A DNA stretch of 40,335 bases from Devosia psychrophila (GTDB lineage: Bacteria > Pseudomonadota > Alphaproteobacteria > Rhizobiales > Devosiaceae), in assembly GCF_000971275.1 (NCBI RefSeq), contig NZ_LAPV01000074.1:1-40335 (forward strand). Direction: 5' to 3'. This document shows positions 24,822 through 32,138 of the stretch, piece by piece. Every line of letters begins with the position of its first letter. The first letter of the stretch is position 1. The notes below the pieces were generated by a model. The model saw nothing but the letters and a program-made list of their open reading frames with translations, did not search any database and was not told the DNA's origin. A program made the translations under genes and the position numbers.

Positions 24822-26149
24822 GGTGCCGTTCGTCCCGATGGTGTTGCCGCCTTGGGCGCCAGTGTTGTGGTGTATCTCTCCATGACTCTCTGGAAGTCCG
24901 GATGGAGAAGGGGCGAGCCGTGCCCGATCCAGCCCTGCAGGATGGGGGGCGAGAACAATTCTTCCACCACCACCTGGGCGGCGCCGACCAGGCCTGCGGA
25001 TGCCCCCATCTGGGAGCGCATGATTTGAAGGTCGCGCGACACCATCGGGTGAGACTGGCGATAAACCGCTTCGCGAATGCCGGCGAGCAGGCTGTCGCCA
25101 CCCGATTCGGCGACGATCCCGCCAATGATGATGAGTGTGGGATTGACCAGGTTGGTCAGCGGTGCGAGCGCCTCGCCCACCATGCGACCACACCGGCCGA
25201 GCAGTTCGACACAGAACAAGTCGCCCAACTGGGCGGCATGGCCGATATCGACGACCGAGATTTCGCCCTGCCGCGCCAGCGCCTGTGCCAGATAGGGGCT
25301 GCGGCCGTCCTCGGCTGCGGCCGTCCCCTCACGGGCCAGGGCGTCGGCGCCGGCTATGGCCCCAAGCAGGTCGTCGCCGACCCTGCTGTGGCCGATCATG
25401 CCGGCCGCGCCCTGGGCGCCCCGATGCAGACGGCCCTCGGACATCAGGCCGGCGCTGATCGAGCGGCCCAGCTTGACATAAATGATGTCGCTGAGACCCC
25501 GGCCGCCACCAGCCTTGGCCTCGCCCATGGTCATGGTCTGAACGCCGCTGCGGGCGAAAATCGGCACGCCGATCCGCATCGACAGCCGTTCCAGGAACGG
25601 GAAACCCTGCCATGATTGCACGCTTTGCAGGACGTGAACGGCCTCGAATTCGGCCGACGGCTTTTCGATTGGGCCAGCCAGGGCAAGCCCCATTCCCCAA
25701 GGCGCCGGTTTCTCGGTTTCCCTGAGCAGCCAATCAAAAATGGTAGCCAGTCGCTCCAGAATTGCCTCCGGCCCCGCGTCGAGCCGCGCCGCTTCGTGGT
25801 GCTCCACGAGCATCTGGCCGTTGAGATCGGCAATACCGAGCGCTATGGAACTCTGGTCGATTGCCGAAACCAGCAGTGAGCCGGCATCCTCGCGGAACCG
25901 CATCTGCCGGGGCGCCCTGCCGCCGGTGGCCTGGCCCAATTCCCCTTCCTTGAGGAGGCCCAGGTCAATCATCGTCGCCAGCCGGTCGGCGACGACGGCT
26001 CGCCCCAGCTCGGAGCCGCGTTCGAGTTCCTGCCGGGTCGTGGCTGTTCCGGTCCGCACTAGGTTGAGCAATAGCGCCAGGCTTGCCTGGGCCGTGTCGA
26101 CGCTGCGTGGGCGGCCGACCGATCGTAGCGCTGTTTTCTTCTCCGCCAC
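24818..26149 (-). CDS. ROK-family transcriptional regulator with degenerate ligand site
   Basis: 443 residues. The N-terminal winged helix (about 25-80, LLLNLVRTGTATTRQELERG then RAVVADRLATMIDLGLL) is followed by a ROK fold (GLALAGPIEKP, KLGRSISAGLMSEGRLHRGAQGAAGMIGH, NPTLIIIGGIVAESG). Two ROK hallmarks are missing. The Asp of the 'xHD/xND' motif is replaced by RSGV (G202 at the Asp position). The zinc motif C-x-C-G-x-x-G-C after the GH dipeptide is absent (GHSRVGDDLLGAIAG). Sugar binding by the classical site is therefore unlikely. Start is GTG 26149 after a GAGG sequence. It diverges from the ribose-type transporter operon, its likely target, and overlaps the signal-less binding-protein gene. 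Confidence 0.88.
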   Translation of the reverse strand: MAEKKTALRSVGRPRSVDTAQASLALLLNLVRTGTATTRQELERGSELGRAVVADRLATMIDLGLLKEGELGQATGGRAPRQMRFREDAGSLLVSAIDQSSIALGIADLNGQMLVEHHEAARLDAGPEAILERLATIFDWLLRETEKPAPWGMGLALAGPIEKPSAEFEAVHVLQSVQSWQGFPFLERLSMRIGVPIFARSGVQTMTMGEAKAGGGRGLSDIIYVKLGRSISAGLMSEGRLHRGAQGAAGMIGHSRVGDDLLGAIAGADALAREGTAAAEDGRSPYLAQALARQGEISVVDIGHAAQLGDLFCVELLGRCGRMVGEALAPLTNLVNPTLIIIGGIVAESGGDSLLAGIREAVYRQSHPMVSRDLQIMRSQMGASAGLVGAAQVVVEELFSPPILQGWIGHGSPLLHPDFQRVMERYTTTLAPKAATPSGRTAP

Positions 26150-26367
26150 TCCTCGATCCCTCTGTCTCTATTGCAGTTCCAACCTAACCCGGCAGGTTCT
26201 TCGCATCAAGCTGCGACTTATGCCTATTATCCGACAAAAGATGTGGTTCTTGTGCAGAATTGGCATTGACTTCGAGTTTTCAAACGGCGTAAGGTCTGGT
26301 TAACAACGGGCTGGCCGCAGTGTCAGTCCAATCCCGGCAAAGCCGGATCTGCTCGGAGGAGGAGCCC
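26150..26367. promoter_or_regulatory. Divergent promoter region, ROK gene / ribose-type operon
   Basis: Toward the operon, TTGACT (26266-26271) and TAAGGT (26290-26295) are 18 bases apart, a plausible sigma-70-type promoter, about 70 bases before the first start codon. The region is AT-rich relative to flanking genes. An interrupted inverted repeat, TTCT-TGTGC-AGAA, lies just upstream of the -35. No operator can be assigned with confidence. Confidence 0.4.
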
Positions 26368-27183
26368 ATGGCCGTCAAACTGGCCTATCACGCCAATTGC
26401 TGGGGACCGCTCGGCGGCAATGCCGTGGGGGTGACGTCAATCACCCAGCTGACTTACCGGACCTTCGCCGACATGGATCGTGCCTTCGCCGACATTGCTC
26501 GAGCGGGCTATCAGGGCGTGGAAATCTTCGACGGCAACCTGCTCGACGACACGCCGGCCGACCTGCGTCGCAGGCTCGCTGCAGCCGGACTGGAACTGGT
26601 GTCGACCTATTCGGGCGGCAACTTCATCTTTCCCGACATCCTGTCCGAAGAACTGGCCCGGATCGAACGCGTCGCGGCGGCGGCCGCAGACGCAGGCGCC
26701 AGCCACTACGTGATCGGCGGAGGCGCCAAACGCGCCGGCGGCATTCGGGCAGACGACTACCAGCGTCTTGGCGAAGCACTTGACCTGGTGGGAGAAATTG
26801 CCAGGCGCGCCGGTCTGCGGGCTCACTACCATCCGCACCTTTCCACCATTGTCGAGAGCCCGGCCGAGGTCACCAGAATTTTTGGGCTCACCAGCCTCGA
26901 TTTCTGCCCCGACACGGCCCACCTCGCGGCGGCCGGTGGCGACCCTGCGGCGCAGGTTCGCGAGTTCTCCAGGCGCATCGGGCTGGTGCATCTCAAGGGC
27001 CTGCAGCGCGAACCGTTTGGCTTCACCCCGCTCGATGCCGGCGATCTCGACAACGGGGCGGTTATACAGGCCCTCAAGGATACCAACTATTCCGGCTGGG
27101 TCATGGCCGAACTCGATAGCTGGCCCGACCCGTACGAGGGGGCGGTGCGCAGTCACACATACCTGAAGCGGCACTTCGCCTGA
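26368..27183 (+). CDS. Sugar phosphate isomerase/epimerase-like TIM-barrel protein (AP endonuclease 2 family)
   Basis: 271 residues. Barrel motifs with likely metal ligands: GVEIFDGN, AHYHPHLSTIVE, DFCPDTAHLAAAGG, GLVHLKG and VMAELDSW. The family includes IolE/IolI-type enzymes and the beta-eliminase/hydratase enzymes of 3-keto-sugar routes. ATG 26368 was chosen for GGAGGAGG 6 bases upstream; the open frame starts earlier. It is the first gene of the operon with a ribose-type transporter and a levoglucosan-dehydrogenase-like oxidoreductase, so it probably acts on the 3-keto product of that enzyme. That assignment is inference. Confidence 0.88.
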   Translation: MAVKLAYHANCWGPLGGNAVGVTSITQLTYRTFADMDRAFADIARAGYQGVEIFDGNLLDDTPADLRRRLAAAGLELVSTYSGGNFIFPDILSEELARIERVAAAAADAGASHYVIGGGAKRAGGIRADDYQRLGEALDLVGEIARRAGLRAHYHPHLSTIVESPAEVTRIFGLTSLDFCPDTAHLAAAGGDPAAQVREFSRRIGLVHLKGLQREPFGFTPLDAGDLDNGAVIQALKDTNYSGWVMAELDSWPDPYEGAVRSHTYLKRHFA

Positions 27184-27219
27184 TCAGACAAACACCAAAG
27201 TCACCAAAGGGAGGATACC

Positions 27220-28338
27220 ATGGGACATTCGAAGACGACGACACTGCTGGCGGCAGCATTGCTGGCTGGCACCATCGCCGGGACAGCTTTTGCACAGAGC
27301 CCGGATGAGGCGCTGGCAGCACTCGCCAACCAGACGCTGAGCACCGGGCCGAACGGCGAGAGCCCGGTCTCGGCCTCTGAAGTCACCCTCTCCAATGACG
27401 AACTGGCCCAGATCAAGGCTATGGGCGCCACTGCCGCCATCGTCATGCACTACGGTGGTGACGACTGGAGCCAGGCCCAGATCAACGGGCTCGAAACCCA
27501 GTTTGCGGCGATGGGCATCGAGGTGATTGCCACCACCGACGCTGGCTTCAGTTCGGCCAAGCAGGTTTCCGACATCGAAACCATCCTGGCGCAGAACCCC
27601 GACATCATTGTATCGATCCCAACCGATCCGACGGCCACGGCAACCGCCTATCGCCAAGCTGCCGAGGCGGGGGTCAAGCTCGTCTTCATGGATAACGTGC
27701 CGGCGGGGTTCGTGGCAGGCACCGATTATGTCAGCGTCGTTTCCGCCGACAACTATGGCAATGGCGTCGCTTCAGCCCATTTGATGGCAAAGGCGCTCAA
27801 CGGCGAGGGCCAGATCGGCATCGTTTTCCACGCCGCCGACTTCTTCGTGACGCGCCAGCGCTATGACGCCTTCAAGGCGACCATCGAGCAGAGCTATCCC
27901 GATATCGAGGTCGTTGCAGAACAGGGCATAGGCGGCCCCGACTTTACCGGCGACGCTGACCGCGCCGCCTCGGCGATGATGGTGGGCAATGCCGAGATCG
28001 ACGGCATCTGGGCGGTGTGGGACGTGCCGGCCGAAGGGGTGATTGCTGCGGCCCGCGCCAATGGTCGTGACGACCTCATCATTACCACCATCGACTTGGG
28101 CGAAAACGTCGCAATTGACATGGCGCGCGGTGGCTTCATCAAGGGCCTGGGTGCCCAGCGGCCTTTCGACCAGGGCGTGACCGAAGCCATGCTCGCCGGC
28201 TACGGCCTGCTTGGCAAGGATGCGCCAGCCTATGTCGCCCTACCGGCCTTGCCGGTCGAGAAGGCCAACCTGCTCGACGCCTGGCAAGCTGTCTACTCCA
28301 CCGAAGCGCCGGCCACGGTCAGCGGCTCCATGAACTAG
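27220..28338 (+). CDS. Ribose-type ABC transporter periplasmic sugar-binding protein
   Basis: 372 residues. Signal peptide MGHSKTTTLLAAALLAGTIAGTAFA, with cleavage expected after AFA. The mature protein is a periplasmic-binding-protein family 4 (RbsB-like) fold with two lobes. A strong ribosome-binding site (GGGAGGA) precedes ATG 27220. It delivers a monosaccharide-type ligand to the RbsA/RbsC-like components encoded at 29578-32110. About 40 percent of aligned positions appear shared with the signal-less protein at 23766-24821, which suggests both bind the same or a related ligand. It is followed by two hairpins. Confidence 0.92.
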   Translation: MGHSKTTTLLAAALLAGTIAGTAFAQSPDEALAALANQTLSTGPNGESPVSASEVTLSNDELAQIKAMGATAAIVMHYGGDDWSQAQINGLETQFAAMGIEVIATTDAGFSSAKQVSDIETILAQNPDIIVSIPTDPTATATAYRQAAEAGVKLVFMDNVPAGFVAGTDYVSVVSADNYGNGVASAHLMAKALNGEGQIGIVFHAADFFVTRQRYDAFKATIEQSYPDIEVVAEQGIGGPDFTGDADRAASAMMVGNAEIDGIWAVWDVPAEGVIAAARANGRDDLIITTIDLGENVAIDMARGGFIKGLGAQRPFDQGVTEAMLAGYGLLGKDAPAYVALPALPVEKANLLDAWQAVYSTEAPATVSGSMN

Positions 28339-28387
28339 GCGCTCCTCCCAGCGCCTGCGTGGGACGGCCTCCCAAGACCGTCCCGCA
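28337..28387 (+). terminator. Double hairpin after the ribose-type binding-protein gene
   Basis: First stem: AGGCGCT (28337-28343) pairs perfectly with AGCGCCT (28350-28356). Second stem: GGGACGG (28361-28367) pairs with CCGTCCC (28378-28384), followed by GCACTTTCCTT. The element lies inside the operon between the binding-protein and oxidoreductase genes, so it probably limits read-through or protects the upstream mRNA. Confidence 0.65.
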
Positions 28388-28417
28388 CTTTCCTTCACCC
28401 CATCAACGAGACAGAAA

Positions 28418-29581
28418 ATGCAAAAGCTCAATGTCGCCATGATCGGCGGCGGTTTCATGGGCAAGGCCCACGCCATGGCCTATGCCGCCATGCCAATGTT
28501 CTTCTGGCCGGCGCCGGCCATTCCGGTGCGCAAGGTGGTCGTGGACATCAACCAGCAGATGGCCGAGACGGCGCGCGACCGGTTCGGCTTCGAGGAAGCC
28601 TCAATCGACTGGCGCGCGGTGATCGCTCGGCCCGATATCGACATCATCGATATTTGCACCCCCAACAATTCCCACGCCGAGATCGCCATCGCCGCTGCCA
28701 ATGCCGGCAAGCATGTGATCTGCGAAAAACCGCTCGCCCGTACTGGCGCTGAATCCAAGACCATGCTCGACGCGGCACAAGCCGCCGGCACCATCCACAT
28801 GGTCGCCTTCAACTATCGTCGCACCCCGGCGGTGGCCCTCGCCAAAAAACTGATAGAGGAAGGCCGCATCGGCGACATTCTCAATTTCCGCGGCACCTAT
28901 CTCCAGGATTGGTCGGCCGATCCCGATAGCCCACTCTCCTGGCGCTTCCAGAAGTCGGTCGCCGGCTCGGGCACAGTGGGCGATATTGGCACCCATGCAG
29001 TGGATTTTGCGCGCTATCTTGTCGGGGAGATCGCCTCGGTCAACGCCCTCGTCAAGACCCACATCCCGACCCGTCCCAAGCAATCTGGGGGTGTCGACAA
29101 GCTTGGTGTCGGTGGCGGCGACAACAATGCCGAGCGTGGCGCGGTCGATGTCGATGACGAGATGCTGACTATGGTCAAGTTCGCCAATGGCGCCATCGGC
29201 TCGATCGAGGCCACCCGCAACGCCTATGGCCGCAACAATTTCCTGACCTTCGAGATCCACGGCACCAAGGGGTCGTTGGCCTTCAACTACGAACGGCGCG
29301 ACGAACTCCAGGTCATGTTCGCCGACGACGTCGCCGACGCCCGAGGCTTTCGCACCGTCTATACGGGTCCGGCTCACCCTTATGGCGGTGGCCTCTGGCC
29401 GATTCCGGCGCTGGGCATCGGCTACGGTGAAACCAAGATCGTCGAGTGCTACGATCTGTGCACTGCCATCGTCACGGGCAAGCAACCCTCGCCCAATTTC
29501 GAGGACGGGTACCGGATCGCCCTGATCGCCGACGCGATCCTGGCGTCGGGGGAAACCGGACAATGGGTGGACGTGCAATGA
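28418..29581 (+). CDS. Gfo/Idh/MocA oxidoreductase, levoglucosan dehydrogenase (LgdA)-like
   Basis: 387 residues. The Rossmann motif AMIGGGFMGKAHAMAYA opens the protein. The active-site Lys is K104 in CEKPLAR, and D189 and H193 lie in VGDIGTHAVDFARYL. From memory of the family, the stretches AAMPMFFWPAPA, MVAFNYRRTPAVALAKK and TYLQDWSADPDSPLSWRFQK closely resemble LgdA of Pseudarthrobacter, which oxidises levoglucosan at C3 with NAD. I could not run an alignment. Substrate here could be levoglucosan, another anhydro sugar or a glycoside. Its stop overlaps the ATPase gene start (ATGA). A C3-oxidation role suits the neighbouring TIM-barrel enzymes. Confidence 0.87.
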   Translation: MQKLNVAMIGGGFMGKAHAMAYAAMPMFFWPAPAIPVRKVVVDINQQMAETARDRFGFEEASIDWRAVIARPDIDIIDICTPNNSHAEIAIAAANAGKHVICEKPLARTGAESKTMLDAAQAAGTIHMVAFNYRRTPAVALAKKLIEEGRIGDILNFRGTYLQDWSADPDSPLSWRFQKSVAGSGTVGDIGTHAVDFARYLVGEIASVNALVKTHIPTRPKQSGGVDKLGVGGGDNNAERGAVDVDDEMLTMVKFANGAIGSIEATRNAYGRNNFLTFEIHGTKGSLAFNYERRDELQVMFADDVADARGFRTVYTGPAHPYGGGLWPIPALGIGYGETKIVECYDLCTAIVTGKQPSPNFEDGYRIALIADAILASGETGQWVDVQ

Positions 29582-31134
29582 TCGAACTGGCGGCCAAACC
29601 CATCGCGGTCGAAATGGCTGCTATTTCCAAGCGCTTCGGCGGGGTGCATGCCCTGCGCGAGGTGAGCTTCAGCGCCCGCTCGGGCGAAATCCACGCCCTG
29701 CTCGGCGAGAACGGCGCCGGCAAATCCACCATTCTCAAGACCTTGCGCGGCGTGCAGGCGCCCGATAGCGGCACCATAACCATCGGGGGCGAGGTGTTTG
29801 ATCGCCTCACCCCGCACGTGGCCCGACAAAAGGGCATCGGCATGATCTTTCAGGAGATGAGTTTGGTGCCCACGTTGAGTGTCGCGCAGAACGTGTTTCT
29901 TGCCAACGAACTGCTGACATCGGCGGGTCTGATTGACGACCGAGCGATGGAGCGGCGCAGCGCCGAGATCTTCGGCTCGATGGGGGTCAGCATCAATCCG
30001 GCCGCCATCGTCGCCGACCTCTCCACCGGCCAGCAGCAACTGACCGAGATCGCCAAGGCACTGTCGCAGAACGCAGCGGTGCTTGTGCTGGACGAGCCGA
30101 CCTCGGCCCTGACGGCGGGCGAGGTGGATATCCTCTTCGGCCTGCTGCGGCGCCTCCGGGCCGAAGGCAAGGCCATCGTCTATGTCAGCCACCGCATGGA
30201 CGAAATCTTCCGCATTGCCGATCACGCGACAGTCTTGCGCGACGGGCGGCTGATTGATAGCCGGCCGATCGCCGACTACACGCTGGCGACGCTGATCGCC
30301 GACATCATGGGGAAGGCGACCCGCGACCTGTCTGAGTTCACCACGGCTTCGACAGCGCAGGATGAAGTCATCCTTAGGGTCGAGCACTTGTCGAGCAAGC
30401 TGCGCCATGGCGGCGACGTGAGTTTTTCACTTAGGCGCGGCGAAGTGCTGGGGATTGCCGGACTGCTCGGCGCAGGACGCAGCCGGCTGGCGCGCATGCT
30501 GTTCGGGCTCGAACCCATTGCCGGCGGCACCATCACGCTGCGGGGGCGGACGACCACCATCGGCTCGCCCAAGCAGGCGACCGAACTCGGTCTAGCGCTG
30601 GTGCCCGAGGACCGACGCCGGCAGGGTCTGGTACTGGCCCACTCCATCCAGGACAATATCGAGCTGCCCATCCTGAAGCGCCTCGGATCGTCCCCCTTCG
30701 TCGACCTGTTCAAATCCCGCGCCACGACCGACGACCTGATCAAGCGCCTTGCCATCAAGACGGTGTCGCGCGAGGCGGCGGCCAATTCGCTGTCTGGTGG
30801 CAACCAGCAGAAGATCGTCATCGGCAAATGGCTGGCCACCGATCCGGACATTCTCATCATGGATGAACCCACCGCCGGCATCGACATCGGCTCCAAGGGC
30901 GAAGTGCTTCGCTTGGTGCGCGAGCTGGCCGCCGAAGGCAAATCCATCATCTTCATTTCATCGGAACTCGCTGAACTCATGGCCGTCAGCGACAGCATCG
31001 CAGTGATGTCGGGTGGCAGGCTGGTCGAAACCGTCGACAAGGCGGACCTACTGAGCAGCCCCGGCGATGCAGCGGAACTGCGCGCCGAACAGAAGCTGCA
31101 ACTGATTGTGCAACGGGGAGGAAACCATGGCTGA
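29578..31134 (+). CDS. Ribose-type ABC transporter double ATP-binding protein (RbsA-like)
   Basis: 518 residues with two fused nucleotide-binding domains. Domain 1: Walker A GENGAGKST (about 43-51), signature LSTGQQQLTEIAKAL, Walker B VLVLDEPTSAL and YVSHRMDE. Domain 2: degenerate Walker A (GLLGAGRSRLAR), signature LSGGNQQKIVIGKWL and Walker B ILIMDEPTAGIDIGSKGE. The degenerate second site is normal for RbsA/MglA-type proteins. ATG 29578 was selected for the ATGA overlap with the oxidoreductase gene; the frame is open further upstream but only as an overlap. It ends 8 bases inside the permease gene. Confidence 0.94.
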   Translation: MIELAAKPIAVEMAAISKRFGGVHALREVSFSARSGEIHALLGENGAGKSTILKTLRGVQAPDSGTITIGGEVFDRLTPHVARQKGIGMIFQEMSLVPTLSVAQNVFLANELLTSAGLIDDRAMERRSAEIFGSMGVSINPAAIVADLSTGQQQLTEIAKALSQNAAVLVLDEPTSALTAGEVDILFGLLRRLRAEGKAIVYVSHRMDEIFRIADHATVLRDGRLIDSRPIADYTLATLIADIMGKATRDLSEFTTASTAQDEVILRVEHLSSKLRHGGDVSFSLRRGEVLGIAGLLGAGRSRLARMLFGLEPIAGGTITLRGRTTTIGSPKQATELGLALVPEDRRRQGLVLAHSIQDNIELPILKRLGSSPFVDLFKSRATTDDLIKRLAIKTVSREAAANSLSGGNQQKIVIGKWLATDPDILIMDEPTAGIDIGSKGEVLRLVRELAAEGKSIIFISSELAELMAVSDSIAVMSGGRLVETVDKADLLSSPGDAAELRAEQKLQLIVQRGGNHG

Positions 31135-32110
31135 CACCACCGCAACGGCAGGAGGACGCGAGAGCTTCCTGGGCTACTTCAAACGCACCTGGCGGCAGAA
31201 TATCATCTATATCGGCTTCATCGTGGTGTTCCTGTTTTTCGCGGCGACGCTTTATGACAAGGGCTTCCTCGCCCCCAACAACCTCCTCAACATCGCCCGC
31301 CAGACCGCCATGATCGCGGTGATGGCGGTGGCCATGACGCTGGTACTATCCTCCGGCGAGATCGACCTGTCGGTCGGCGCCGTGGCCGGGTTGGCCTCTG
31401 TCACCACCGCCATGGCAATTACCTGGGGCGGGTTGCCTGCCGGTATTGCCATCGGCCTGTTGACCGGCGTGGCGGTGGGGCTGATCAACGGGCTGCTCTC
31501 GACCCGGCTGATGATCCCGACCTTTCTCACCACACTCGCCATGATGGGCATAGCCAAGGGCACGGCGATGTGGATTTCCGATACCGCCGCCATTCCGGTG
31601 CTCGATCCGCTCTATCCAGCCATCTTCGGTGGCGGCAATCTCGGTCCGATCCCGACGCTTCTGATCTGGATCCTGGTCGTCGGCGTCATCGGTCACGTCG
31701 TCTTGCGGCGCACCAAATTTGGCCGACAGGTGCTGGCGGTCGGCGGCAATGTAGTGGCGGCGCGCTATAGCGGCATCAACACCAGCCGGGTCAAGCTCTG
31801 GGTCATTGTCATTTCCGCGGTGACGGCCTCGCTTGCCGGCATGCTCTATGCCGGTCGCCTGCAGACGGGCCGCTTCCAGCTCGGGGAAGGCGACGAACTG
31901 TCGGTGATCGCTGCCGTCGTGCTCGGCGGCACCTCATTGTTTGGGGGGAAAGGCACCGTGATCGGATCGATCATTGGCGCCTTGATGATCGGTGTCATCA
32001 ACAACGGCCTGATCCTGATGGGCCTCGAGTATTCCCAGCAACTCATCGCCCGCGGCGGGATCATCATCCTGGCTGTGGCACTGAGTCAGGCGGGCACTCG
32101 GCCGGCTTGA
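31127..32110 (+). CDS. Ribose-type ABC transporter permease (RbsC-like)
   Basis: 327 residues with about ten hydrophobic helices. Family motifs: LSSGEIDLSVGAVAGL near residue 75, RTKFGRQVLAVGGNVVAARYSGI near 195-215 and AAVVLGGTSLFGGKGTVIGSIIGAL in the C-terminal third. ATG 31127 has GGGGAGGAAA just upstream and overlaps the ATPase stop by 8 bases. It forms the inner-membrane channel with the RbsA-like ATPase and the binding protein at 27220. It is the last transporter gene before the winged-helix/solute-binding fusion. Confidence 0.94.
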   Translation: MADTTATAGGRESFLGYFKRTWRQNIIYIGFIVVFLFFAATLYDKGFLAPNNLLNIARQTAMIAVMAVAMTLVLSSGEIDLSVGAVAGLASVTTAMAITWGGLPAGIAIGLLTGVAVGLINGLLSTRLMIPTFLTTLAMMGIAKGTAMWISDTAAIPVLDPLYPAIFGGGNLGPIPTLLIWILVVGVIGHVVLRRTKFGRQVLAVGGNVVAARYSGINTSRVKLWVIVISAVTASLAGMLYAGRLQTGRFQLGEGDELSVIAAVVLGGTSLFGGKGTVIGSIIGALMIGVINNGLILMGLEYSQQLIARGGIIILAVALSQAGTRPA

Positions 32111-32138
32111 CGACCGGGCGACCAACGGGATGTAATGC

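Noticed and set aside
28601..29578. 325-codon antisense frame over the LgdA-like gene
   Set aside because: A shadow of a well-supported dehydrogenase; no recognisable domains.
29449..30408. 319-codon antisense frame over the RbsA-like ATPase
   Set aside because: The sense strand has complete Walker and signature motifs; the antisense product is His/Gln/Arg-rich without a family.
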